From: JAEUHO01 sp046350655
GTDB lineage: Bacteria; Planctomycetota; PLA2; JAEUHO01
Reading direction: 5' to 3'
DNA: 64,000 bases
NCBI GenBank assembly: GCA_046350655.1
Contig: JAXMAB010000013.1
Location: 62,001-126,000, forward strand
The position numbers were made by a program, and so were the translations under genes. A model generated the notes under the pieces. That model saw nothing but the letters and a program-made list of their open reading frames with translations, did not search any database and was not told the origin of the DNA. Of this stretch, positions 8,937 through 17,444 are shown piece after piece. Positions within the stretch are counted from its first letter, which is position 1; every line of letters begins with the position of its first letter.

Positions 8937-9635
8937 CTAGCGAGTGACGACCTCGCCCACCTCGACGACGTCGCCGGTCCGGAGGAGGACCGCGCGGAAG
9001 GTACGGCGGTCCTCGTCGGGGGTGCCCTCGAAGCGGACGGTCGTCAGCTCGACGCGGGTCGGGCGATCGATGCGGTAGGCGTGCGCCTGGACGCGCAGCG
9101 TGCCCTTCGGCGTGCGCGCCTGGGTGTACGTCTCGGGGCCGAAGCCGGTGGTGACGTCGGTGTCGAGCGTGCCGCCCGCCTTGCCCGCGCGGTTGCCGTA
9201 GAAGACCTTCTCGCCGTCGGGGCCCGTGAGCCAGAGGTCGACGTCGGTGCCCGGCGTGTCCCAGGTGAGCGTGACGCGGAGGTCCTTCGCGGGGACCTGC
9301 GCGAAGACGGCGACCTCGTCCGAGGCGTCCACGCCGTCGCGGGTGACGACGGCGCGCAGCGTGTTGAGGCCCGGCGCGAGGACCTGCGGTTGCTCGAAGC
9401 GGCCGGCCGCGATCGCGACGGAGAGGGGGATGCCGTTGACGACGAGGGTGGCGCGGCCCTCGTTGAGGCCCTCGACGAGGCCCTTCACGGCGACGATGCG
9501 CTCGGAGGTCATGCCGCCGCGCGGCGACTCGATGCGGACCTTGAGCGCGCGCGGGGCGGGCTCCGCGCGGACGGACGACACGAGCGCGGCGGCGAGGGCG
9601 GCCGCGGCGAGCGGGAGGAGGGCGAGGCGGCGCAT
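8937..9635 (-). CDS. DUF2135 (YfaP-like) secreted protein
   Basis: The 232-residue product has a Sec signal peptide (residues 1-24, cleavage near SVRA-EP), an Ig-like beta segment (~30-110), and a DUF2135 domain from about residue 119 (TLTWDTPGTDVDLWLTGPDG) to about 200. DUF2135 proteins such as E. coli YfaP are encoded with the alpha-2-macroglobulin YfaS. The same pairing is seen here, with the macroglobulin stop only 1 base upstream of this ATG, so the two are probably co-translated. It likely acts in the periplasm with that partner; its molecular role is unknown. A small AT-richer hairpin (GCCTTT / AAAGGC, 8910-8923) follows the stop. Confidence 0.8.
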   Translation of the reverse strand: MRRLALLPLAAAALAAALVSSVRAEPAPRALKVRIESPRGGMTSERIVAVKGLVEGLNEGRATLVVNGIPLSVAIAAGRFEQPQVLAPGLNTLRAVVTRDGVDASDEVAVFAQVPAKDLRVTLTWDTPGTDVDLWLTGPDGEKVFYGNRAGKAGGTLDTDVTTGFGPETYTQARTPKGTLRVQAHAYRIDRPTRVELTTVRFEGTPDEDRRTFRAVLLRTGDVVEVGEVVTR

Positions 9636-9636
9636 G

Positions 9637-12600
9637 TCAGCGTCCCTTCTCGGCGCCGGCGGCGCCGTCGCGGCGGATCTCGAAGGCCTCGCCGGCGCTG
9701 TGGCCGGCGACCGTCGGGAAGTACATGAGCTCGGCGGAGGCCGGGAGCGCGGTGAACGCGCCGACGTGCACCGCGCGGACGCGGTGGCGGAAGACGTGCG
9801 TGCCCGGGGCGAGCCGCGTGACGAAGAAGACGGCGCGGTCGTCGCGGGTCTCGGCGTGCGCGGTCGGCGTGGCCTCCTTCACGGGCGTGGCGTAGACGGT
9901 GCCGAGGTCGCGTTCGGGCTCGAAGCCCGCGACGAACGGGCTCGTGACCATGACCAGCTCGCGGGCGGTGGAGGTCGTGACGGTCACGTCGACCTCGAGC
10001 AGCGCGCCGGAGGGCACGGTCTCGGTGACGGGGCGGCGGGTGGTGACGACCTTGCCGCCGGCGTCCTTCGTCTCGAGGAGCCACCAGGTGCGCGAGACGG
10101 TGAAGCCCGCGTCGGCGGCGGCGATGGCGGGGCCGGTGTCGGTGAAGCGCAGCGCGGCGGTGACGGTGACCGGGCCCTGGCTCGTCGCGGTGAGGCGGAT
10201 GGGGCCCTGGGGGAGCTCGGCGTCGCCGAGCTCGAGGACGCCGGCGCCGCCGAACGCGTCGGCGGCGGTGACGATCACGGCCTTGAGCGGCAGGCCGTTG
10301 AGCTCGAGGTCGACGCGGCGGTCCACGCCGAGGTCGTCGTTCGCCGCGGCGTAGCGCGTGAGGAAGGCGACGCAGGCGGCGGTGTCGCGGGTGCTCTGCC
10401 AGTGGTCGCCGCCGGCGCGCGCGGCGAGGAGCCAGCGGACGGCGCCCGCGAGGTCGGGGTGCTTCGGGTCGAGCGCGAGGAGCGCGCCGGCGACCCAGGC
10501 GGTGGTCTCGACGGGGTCGGACGACCAGCGGCCGGGCGCGCCGCGGCCCGCCCAGCGCACGCCGGCGGCGTCGCGCGTGACGTTCTCGTCGAGGACCGCG
10601 AGCCACGACGCGGCGCGCTTGGGCGCCCCGGCCGCGGCCCACGCCCGGATCGCGAACGCGGCGGTCATGGGCTCGACGGCGCCGGCGATGCGGTCGGCCG
10701 GGCCGTCCGTGAGGACGCCGTCGGGGAGGACGTCGGCGTCGGTCACGGCGTCGGCGTCGGCGAGCGCCATGCGGACCCACTGCTCGACGGGGTCGAGGGG
10801 GTTCGCGCCGGCCTTCACGTGGGCGACGAGCCACGGCGTCGCGCGGTCGAGGATCGCGTGCGCGGGCGCGGGGTCGGCCATCACCGCGACGGCGCGCGTG
10901 AGGCCGTGGACGACGTACGCGGTCATGTAGGCGTCCGACGCGTCCTGCTCCCACCAGCCGAAGCCGCCGTCGGCGTGCTGCAGCGCGCGGAGCCGGGCGA
11001 GGCCCGCGTCGAGTTGCTTCACGAGGTCGGCGCCGGGCGCGGCGGGGGCGGCGCCGAACGTGTCGTGGGCCGCCTTCGCGACGACGACCGGCACGAGGCG
11101 GCTCATGGTCTGCTCGGTGCAGCCGTACGGGTAGTCCGCGAGGTACGGCAGCGCGGCGCCGACGGCCTGCGCGACGCTCGGCACGACCGACACCACGAGC
11201 CGCGCGGTGCCCGCCTCGGCCGTGGGCGGCAGGGCGAGCGGCGGCAGCTCGAGGCGGCCGCGTTCGACGCTGGCCGTCGCGACGCGCGACGAGGGCACGC
11301 CCTGGGGCAGGACCTCGAGCGTCGCGACGGACGCGTCGCCGCCGGCCTGGGTGCGCAGCTCCGCGCGGACCGACGCCTTGCCGAGGCGCGGCGCCGAGAG
11401 CGTCACGTCGTGGGTCACGACGGCGCCGGCGCGGAGCGTCTCGGTGGTCGTGCGCGCGCCCCCGAGCTCGACGCCGGTCGCGGAGACGACGCCCTCGGCC
11501 GCGGCGTCGGTCGAGAGGAGGCTGTGGAGGACCCACGGCGCGACCACGCGGTCGGTGCGCCGCAGGAACCGCGGCAGCGTCACGCGCGTCACGACCTGCT
11601 TCACGGTCCGCAGCGTCGTCGTGGACGTGCCGACGCGGGTGCCGGCGTCGACGGCGTGCGCGGTGACGCGCCAGCGCGTCAACGAGCCGCCCATGGTGAC
11701 GGGGCCGACGTCGACGCGGCCGTCCGGGCCGGTGCGGAGCGTCGGCGCCCAGAAGATCGACGTGCGGAAGTCCGCGCGGGTCGCGAGCGGGCCTTCCGAG
11801 TCCTCGCGGGCCGCGGCCTTCTTGGGCGCTTCCCCGTCGTCGAGGCTCCGCTCGCGCTCGCCGGCGGCGGGCCCTCCCTCGCGGGGCGACCCGGTGCCGC
11901 CGTCGGCGTCCCGTGCCGGCGGGCTGCCGGGCGCGGCGGCCGGCGGCATCGCGCCCGCCGACAGGGCGGGCCGCGGCGCGGCGTTCGGCTCCGGCGCGTC
12001 CGCGCCGGCGGCGCGGCCGTCGCCGTCCTGCAGCTCGTCGCGCTTCTTCTCGACCTCGGCCCGCACGGCCCAGCCGACGGACGCGAGGTCGACGGCGCCG
12101 CCGGTGCGCACGTCGTTGCGCCGGACCGGGTGGAAGAACGGGGCGAGCGGCGCGAACGGGTCGGCGTAGAGCGCGTAGAGCGCGTCGTCGACGATGGCGA
12201 TCGCGACCTCGGCGCCCGCGACGGGCGCGCCGGCGGCGTCGGTCACCGTCGCGGTGACGGGGACGACCTCGCCGGGCTCGAGCTCGGTCTTCGCCGCGGT
12301 CACCGTCGGCACGAGCACGCGGTCGACCGGCGGCACGCGCAGCAGCTTCTCCGCGGCGAGGACGTGGCCGTGGTCGACGAGCACCACGCCGACGTACGCG
12401 TTCGGCACGTGGGCCGGCGTCACCTTCACCTCGACGACGTGCGCGGCGCCGCGCGCGTCGGTGCCGCCGAGGGCCACCGTGTCCCACGCGAGGAGCCGCG
12501 CGCCCTCGACGGTCGAGAGGAAGGGGCGCGCGCCGACGGGCGACAACACGAGCAGGCGCGCGACGTCGCCCACGGCATACGTGTCGCGGTCGGCGATCAC

Positions 12601-14454
12601 CTCGAGGTGGTCGCCGGAGAACCCGACGTCGGCGCGGTCGCCGACGACCCAGACGTGCACGACCGCGTGGGCCGGCGGGCCCGCGGGCTCGGTGGCGAGG
12701 CGGGGCACGGCGACCGCCACGGCGTAGCGGCCCTGCTCGGCGAACGGCACCTCGAGGGTCACGCGGCCGTCCGGGCCCGTGGTGACGGGGTACGAGCCGA
12801 GGAAGCGCTCCTCGGGGCCGCCGGCGGGGCCCGCCTCGTCGCGCACGAGCGACGTGGTGACGACGCCGGCCCGGCCCGCGGCGGGGCTGCCGTCGGCGAG
12901 GACCGCGGTGACCTCGACCTTCGCGGTGGCCTCGACGCCGTACAGGTGTTTGTCGGTGCGGACGCCGACGGCGAGCGGCGCCGCCGAGAAGCCCGCCGTG
13001 CCGCTGCCCGCCGCGGTCGTGCGGTCCGGGCCCGTCGCGACGATCGCGAGCGTCAGGAAGCCGTCCTCGCCCTTCGTGGGCGCCTTCGCCGTCACGCGCG
13101 CGCGCCCGGCCGCGTCGAGGGTGCCCGCGCCCTGCGCGACCGGCTCGGGGGCGAACGCCTCGCGCTCGCTCGCGAAGAAGAGCTTCGCCAGCGCGTCCGT
13201 CGGGAAGAGGTCGCGGGTGGCGCGGTGGTACGTGAGCGTCCACGTGAACGGGGCGTTCGCGAGCGGGCCGCCCTCGAAGAAGGCGCCGCTCACGTCGAAC
13301 GAGAGGTCGCCGCCCGGCAGCACGCGCGCGGGCGTCGGCGTCGCGAGCACCTCGAACGTCGGCTTGCGGTACGCCTCGACGCGGTAGGGGGCCTCGTAGG
13401 CCTTCGCGCCGACGTCGACGACGACCTTCGCGTCGCCGGTCCGCGCCGTCTCCGGGAGGTCGAAGCCCGCCGCGAACGTGCCGAGGTCGGTCGAGACCGT
13501 GGCCTTCGCGGCGCCCATCTCCATGCCGTCCGCGCCCAGGAACCGCACCAGGACCTCGACGACGTCGGCGTCGAGCGCGTACGCGCCGTCGCGCCACGCG
13601 CGCACGATGCCCTTCACCTCGACGCGCTCGCCGGGCCGGTAGGCCGGCTGGCTCGTCGCGACGTGGACGCGGCGGTCCGCCACGTCGGCGGGGTAATAGG
13701 TGTCGGTGCCGAACGCGAGGTGGTCGGCGGACGACGCGGTCACGTCCGCCGTCGCGGGCAGCGTCGCGTCGAGCCGCAGCAGGCCCTCGGCGTCCGTCGT
13801 GCCCGACGCGAGCACGGCGACGCCGCGCCGCACCTCGACCTTCGCGCCCTCGACGGCCTCCCCCGTGGTGCGGTCCACGCAGAACGCGAGCAGGCCCTTC
13901 GGGTCGCGCTTCGTGACGAGCGCGAGGCGCGACACGAGCGCGACGACGCCGGTCACCGACCGGCCGTCGCTCACCTCGAGCAGGTAGAGGCCGGCCGCGG
14001 GCAGCGGCACCTCGATCGTGGCCGACGGCAACGCGGGCGCGGCGCCCTCGGCCGGCGGCGCGGTCGGCGCCTTCAGCGCGCCCGTCGCGGCCGCGACGAA
14101 CGTGAGCTCGACGCCGGCGGGCGTGGTCCCGTTCCCGTCGAGCGGCCCGACGCCGGCCGGCGCGGGCTTCCCCGCCTTCGCGCGCGCGGCCGCGACGGCG
14201 GGCCGCAGCGACGCGTAGGCGAGCGCGCCGTCGCGCAGGTCCACGTGACCGAGGAGCGCGCCGGCGCCGTCCACGCGGTAGGCCGCGATCGCGACCGGGC
14301 CCGCGCGGTCCGCGCGCACGTGCACGAGGGCGCGCTCCCCGGGGGCGGCCGTGTGGTCCACGGTGGCATACAGCTCGTCGGCGGCGGCGGGCCCGGCGAA
14401 GGCCGCGGCGGCGACGGCGAGGGCGAGGGCGAACGCGAGGCGGGGCGTGGACAT
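9637..14454 (-). CDS. Bacterial alpha-2-macroglobulin (YfaS-like) with intact thioester motif
   Basis: The ATG at 14454 gives a 1605-residue protein with a Sec signal peptide (MSTPRLAFALALAVAAAAFA). A long string of macroglobulin-type beta domains follows, then a low-complexity Ala/Pro/Glu segment at about residues 815-880 where the bait region may lie. The thioester domain contains YPYGCTEQ, with Cys1112 and Gln1115 able to form the internal thioester. The following helical toroid matches the complement-like fold. These proteins are thought to trap and covalently bind attacking proteases in the periplasm. There is no lipobox, so it is probably soluble in the periplasm or exported. It forms a two-gene unit with the DUF2135 gene. 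Confidence 0.88.
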   Translation of the reverse strand: MSTPRLAFALALAVAAAAFAGPAAADELYATVDHTAAPGERALVHVRADRAGPVAIAAYRVDGAGALLGHVDLRDGALAYASLRPAVAAARAKAGKPAPAGVGPLDGNGTTPAGVELTFVAAATGALKAPTAPPAEGAAPALPSATIEVPLPAAGLYLLEVSDGRSVTGVVALVSRLALVTKRDPKGLLAFCVDRTTGEAVEGAKVEVRRGVAVLASGTTDAEGLLRLDATLPATADVTASSADHLAFGTDTYYPADVADRRVHVATSQPAYRPGERVEVKGIVRAWRDGAYALDADVVEVLVRFLGADGMEMGAAKATVSTDLGTFAAGFDLPETARTGDAKVVVDVGAKAYEAPYRVEAYRKPTFEVLATPTPARVLPGGDLSFDVSGAFFEGGPLANAPFTWTLTYHRATRDLFPTDALAKLFFASEREAFAPEPVAQGAGTLDAAGRARVTAKAPTKGEDGFLTLAIVATGPDRTTAAGSGTAGFSAAPLAVGVRTDKHLYGVEATAKVEVTAVLADGSPAAGRAGVVTTSLVRDEAGPAGGPEERFLGSYPVTTGPDGRVTLEVPFAEQGRYAVAVAVPRLATEPAGPPAHAVVHVWVVGDRADVGFSGDHLEVIADRDTYAVGDVARLLVLSPVGARPFLSTVEGARLLAWDTVALGGTDARGAAHVVEVKVTPAHVPNAYVGVVLVDHGHVLAAEKLLRVPPVDRVLVPTVTAAKTELEPGEVVPVTATVTDAAGAPVAGAEVAIAIVDDALYALYADPFAPLAPFFHPVRRNDVRTGGAVDLASVGWAVRAEVEKKRDELQDGDGRAAGADAPEPNAAPRPALSAGAMPPAAAPGSPPARDADGGTGSPREGGPAAGERERSLDDGEAPKKAAAREDSEGPLATRADFRTSIFWAPTLRTGPDGRVDVGPVTMGGSLTRWRVTAHAVDAGTRVGTSTTTLRTVKQVVTRVTLPRFLRRTDRVVAPWVLHSLLSTDAAAEGVVSATGVELGGARTTTETLRAGAVVTHDVTLSAPRLGKASVRAELRTQAGGDASVATLEVLPQGVPSSRVATASVERGRLELPPLALPPTAEAGTARLVVSVVPSVAQAVGAALPYLADYPYGCTEQTMSRLVPVVVAKAAHDTFGAAPAAPGADLVKQLDAGLARLRALQHADGGFGWWEQDASDAYMTAYVVHGLTRAVAVMADPAPAHAILDRATPWLVAHVKAGANPLDPVEQWVRMALADADAVTDADVLPDGVLTDGPADRIAGAVEPMTAAFAIRAWAAAGAPKRAASWLAVLDENVTRDAAGVRWAGRGAPGRWSSDPVETTAWVAGALLALDPKHPDLAGAVRWLLAARAGGDHWQSTRDTAACVAFLTRYAAANDDLGVDRRVDLELNGLPLKAVIVTAADAFGGAGVLELGDAELPQGPIRLTATSQGPVTVTAALRFTDTGPAIAAADAGFTVSRTWWLLETKDAGGKVVTTRRPVTETVPSGALLEVDVTVTTSTARELVMVTSPFVAGFEPERDLGTVYATPVKEATPTAHAETRDDRAVFFVTRLAPGTHVFRHRVRAVHVGAFTALPASAELMYFPTVAGHSAGEAFEIRRDGAAGAEKGR

Positions 14455-14486
14455 GGCGGTTCCCGGGGGCGTGGGCGACGGGGCGA

Positions 14487-15317
14487 CTACTTCGACACAG
14501 GTCCGCGGGGCGGAGTTCCGGCGCTGGGGAACGACGGGGGCCGTCCGGCCACCGCCGACGCGAGGCCCGCGGCGGCGTCGGGGTCGGCGAGCGCGACGCG
14601 CTGCGACGTCGTCTCGTCCTCGAGCGCGTCGCCGAGGCTGCGCGTCGCGTCCTCGGCGAGGAGCCGCTTCACCAGCCGCAGCGCGGTGGCCGGCCCGGCG
14701 GCGACGCGGTGCGCGAGCGCGAGCGCCCGCGCGAGCACGGCCGCGCGCGGCGCGGTCTCGACGGCGAGGCCGAGACGCACCGCCTCGTCCGCCGTCACGG
14801 CGCGGTCCGGCAGCAGCAGCAGCGCCCGCGCGCGCGCGGCGCCGAGGAGGCGGACGAGGTGGTGCGGCGCGCCGCCGACCGGCACGAGGCCGAGCGTCGC
14901 GTACCCCGTCGAGAACGCCACGTCGTCGGCGACGACGCGCAGGTCGCACGCGAGCGCGAGGTCGAACCCCGCGCCCGACGCGACGCCCGCGACGGCGGCG
15001 ATCGTCGGCTTCGGGCCCTCGGCGAGCCGGAGCACGGCCTGCTGCAGGACCGGCGACAGCCGCTCGAAGAACTCCTCGAGCCGGCCCGCGGCCGACGCGG
15101 CGGCGAGCGCGGCGACGTCGAACCCGCGGCAGAAGTCGGCCCCGTCGCCCGCGAGCACGATCGCGCGCACCTCGGCGGCGTGGACGGCGTCCGAGACGGC
15201 GGCGCCGAGCGCGCGCACGAGCTCGGCGTCGAGCGCGTTGCCGGCGGCCGGGCGCGAGAGGGTCAGGACGCGCACGGGACCGTCGTCCCGCACGGTCAGG
15301 GGGGAGGCGGGGGGCAT
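14487..15317 (-). CDS. Crotonase-fold (enoyl-CoA hydratase/isomerase family) protein lacking both usual glutamates
   Basis: The 276-residue length is right for the crotonase family. CoA/oxyanion-hole segments are visible: DGADFCRGFDVAAL at about 58-71 and VASGAGFDLALACDLRVV at about 112-129. The two glutamates used by enoyl-CoA hydratases are not present: Tyr139 and Ala165 sit at those positions by my alignment. Hydratase activity is therefore doubtful, and another crotonase reaction or a non-catalytic role is possible. It lies 33 bp upstream of the macroglobulin gene on the same strand and is transcribed away from the M14-like gene. A CATACT-like -10 lies 20-30 bp before the start. Confidence 0.75.
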   Translation of the reverse strand: MPPASPLTVRDDGPVRVLTLSRPAAGNALDAELVRALGAAVSDAVHAAEVRAIVLAGDGADFCRGFDVAALAAASAAGRLEEFFERLSPVLQQAVLRLAEGPKPTIAAVAGVASGAGFDLALACDLRVVADDVAFSTGYATLGLVPVGGAPHHLVRLLGAARARALLLLPDRAVTADEAVRLGLAVETAPRAAVLARALALAHRVAAGPATALRLVKRLLAEDATRSLGDALEDETTSQRVALADPDAAAGLASAVAGRPPSFPSAGTPPRGPVSK

Positions 15318-15413
15318 GGCAGGGTCTCCGGGGCCCGAGTATGCGGGCACCGCCGACCCGGACGCGGTTCGGAGCGGGAGCGTCGGGCACCTCCCGGGTA
15401 CCTTGTCGCCGCC

Positions 15414-17444
15414 ATGCCGACGCGCCCGCGGTCCGTCCTCCCGTCCATCCTGCTCGTGGCGTCCCTGCTCGCCGGCGTCGGGGGCACGATCCCGGCCGTC
15501 GTCGCGGAGGACGCGCCGCCGCCCAAGGCCCCGGAACCGCCGCCCAAGGCCCCCGAGCCGCCGCCGAAGGCGCCCGAGCCGCCCGCCATGGAGACGCCGC
15601 CGCCCGCGATGGGCGAGACGCCGCCGGCGATGGACGAACCGCCCGCGATGGACGCGCCGCCGGCGATGGCCGAGCCGCCGGCAATGGAGACGCCCCCGGC
15701 GATGGCCGAACCCCCGGCGATGGCGCCGGATGCCGCGGCCATGGACGCGCCGCCCCCCGCGATGGCGGAGGCGCCGGCGATGGCCGAGCCGCCGCCGCCC
15801 CCGCCCGCCGACGCGGGCCCGGTCTCGCCCACCGGGCGGCCCGGGCTGCCGCTGCGGTACCGCACGCCCGACGAGGTGAAGGCGGCGCTCGACGCGATCG
15901 CGGCGCGGCCCGCGTGGGGGGCACGCAAGGCCCGGGTCGAGCGGTACGGCACGAGCGCCGGCGGGCGCCCGTTGTGGGTCCTCCGCATCGGCCCCGACGC
16001 CGCGCCGCAGGTGCTCGTGCACGGCGGGCTCGGCGCACGCGATGCGGCGGGCACCGTCGCGGCGATCGCGTTCGCCGACGCGACCCTCCCCGACGTGACG
16101 CCGGCCGAGGGCGGCGCCGCGCCGCCGCCGCCGGACGACCGGGTCGGGTGGCTCGTGATCCCCGCGCCGAACCCGGACGCGCTCGCCGCGTTTCTCGAGG
16201 GCAAGCCGCGGCTGGGCGGACCCGACGTCGACCGCGACCAGGACGGCCGCGCCGGCGAGGACGGCCCCGACGACCTCGACGGCGACGGCGAGGTCGTGTC
16301 GATGCGGCGCCGCGCGCCCGACGGCCCGTTCGTCGCGGACGACGCCCCGCCGAAGGACGGCAAGGCCCTGGGCGACCCGCGCGCGATGAAGGAGGCGGGC
16401 ACGGACGCGCGCCGCGCCGCCAGCTTCACGCGTCCGGTCGAGGAGGGCAAGGACGACGACGGCGACGGCGACGTCAACGAGGACCCGCCCGGCACCGACC
16501 TCGCGCGCAACCTGATGGGGGTGTGGGAGGAGATGGGCGCGTGGCCGGGCGACGGGCCGTTCCCGGGCAGCGCCCCCGAGGCGAAGGCGCTCCTCGACCT
16601 GTCGTGGGACACGCCGGCGCTGGTCGGCTGGTACGCGTTCACGTCGGAGGGCGCGCGGCTCGAGCGCGCGAGCGAGCGCGGGAACGACGCCGACGCCGAC
16701 GACGCGCTCTACGGCCGGCTCGCGGGCCCGTGGCGCGAGGCCGCCGGCGGCGTCGAGCTGCGCAAGGCGTCGGAGCGGCCCGGCGCGTCGGAGAACCGCG
16801 GCAGCGACCTCGACTGGGCGGCGCGCCACCTCGGCGTCCCGGCCCTGCGCGTCCCGGTGTGGCGCATCGCGAAGGAGGCGGGCAGCGCGCGCGACCGCCA
16901 CGACCCCGACGAGGTCGACTGGCTGCTCTGGAACGACCGCGTGCTCGGCGGGAAGGGCTTCGTGCCGTGGCACGAGGTCGCGCACCCGCAGCTCGGCACC
17001 GTCGAGGTGGGCGGCTGGAAGCGCTTCACGCGGTGGGAGCCGCCGGCCGACCTCCTGCCCGAAGCGGTGCGCCGCGTGATGCGCGTGCCGTCGGTCCACG
17101 CGGCGTTCGCGCCGCGGCTCGCGGTGCGCGTCGAGGTGACCGCGCGCGGCGCGGGCCTCGCGTCGCTGAAGGTGCGCGTCGACAACGTGGGCGGCGCGGC
17201 GACGGACACGGTGCGCGCCGAGCGCGCGGCGCGCGCGACGCCGGTGCGGCTCGACTTCGCGCCGGCCGAGGGCGTCGAGGTGCTCGCGGGCCCGAGGTCG
17301 GTGGGGCTCGGCACGCTCCCCGCGGGGGGCGTCTCGGCGCCGACCGAGTGGCTCGTCCGGCGCGCGGGGCCCGGCCCGCTCGGCGTCGCCACCGCCACGC
17401 ACCGCGTCGCGGGCGTCGCGACCGCCGAAGGGAGGCTGCCGTGA
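15414..17444 (+). CDS. M14-like protein without metal ligands (probable pseudoenzyme), with PPAM repeats
   Basis: The 676-residue product has a signal peptide (residues 1-31), a repetitive Pro/Met/Ala/Glu stretch (about 34-135: PPPKAPE, then many PPAMxxPP units), and a domain plainly paralogous to the next gene. Where that gene has HGNE this one has HGGL (His203, no Glu), and the third zinc histidine and catalytic glutamate are also missing. It keeps the Asp-rich DVDRDQDGRAGEDGPDD insert, which resembles calcium loops, and the C-terminal beta domain. It is probably secreted and may bind rather than cleave. A TACCTT element lies 9 bp before the ATG. The next gene overlaps its stop. Confidence 0.7.
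   Translation: MPTRPRSVLPSILLVASLLAGVGGTIPAVVAEDAPPPKAPEPPPKAPEPPPKAPEPPAMETPPPAMGETPPAMDEPPAMDAPPAMAEPPAMETPPAMAEPPAMAPDAAAMDAPPPAMAEAPAMAEPPPPPPADAGPVSPTGRPGLPLRYRTPDEVKAALDAIAARPAWGARKARVERYGTSAGGRPLWVLRIGPDAAPQVLVHGGLGARDAAGTVAAIAFADATLPDVTPAEGGAAPPPPDDRVGWLVIPAPNPDALAAFLEGKPRLGGPDVDRDQDGRAGEDGPDDLDGDGEVVSMRRRAPDGPFVADDAPPKDGKALGDPRAMKEAGTDARRAASFTRPVEEGKDDDGDGDVNEDPPGTDLARNLMGVWEEMGAWPGDGPFPGSAPEAKALLDLSWDTPALVGWYAFTSEGARLERASERGNDADADDALYGRLAGPWREAAGGVELRKASERPGASENRGSDLDWAARHLGVPALRVPVWRIAKEAGSARDRHDPDEVDWLLWNDRVLGGKGFVPWHEVAHPQLGTVEVGGWKRFTRWEPPADLLPEAVRRVMRVPSVHAAFAPRLAVRVEVTARGAGLASLKVRVDNVGGAATDTVRAERAARATPVRLDFAPAEGVEVLAGPRSVGLGTLPAGGVSAPTEWLVRRAGPGPLGVATATHRVAGVATAEGRLP

Noticed and set aside
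14558..14572. Palindrome half-site inside the crotonase gene
   Set aside because: Encodes an ordinary Ala-Gly-Leu-Ala stretch in frame and lacks the second arm; probably chance.
9226..15879. 2217-codon open frame on the plus strand antisense to the macroglobulin and crotonase genes
   Set aside because: Low-complexity Arg/Gly/Glu translation with no domain; the minus-strand proteins are well supported.
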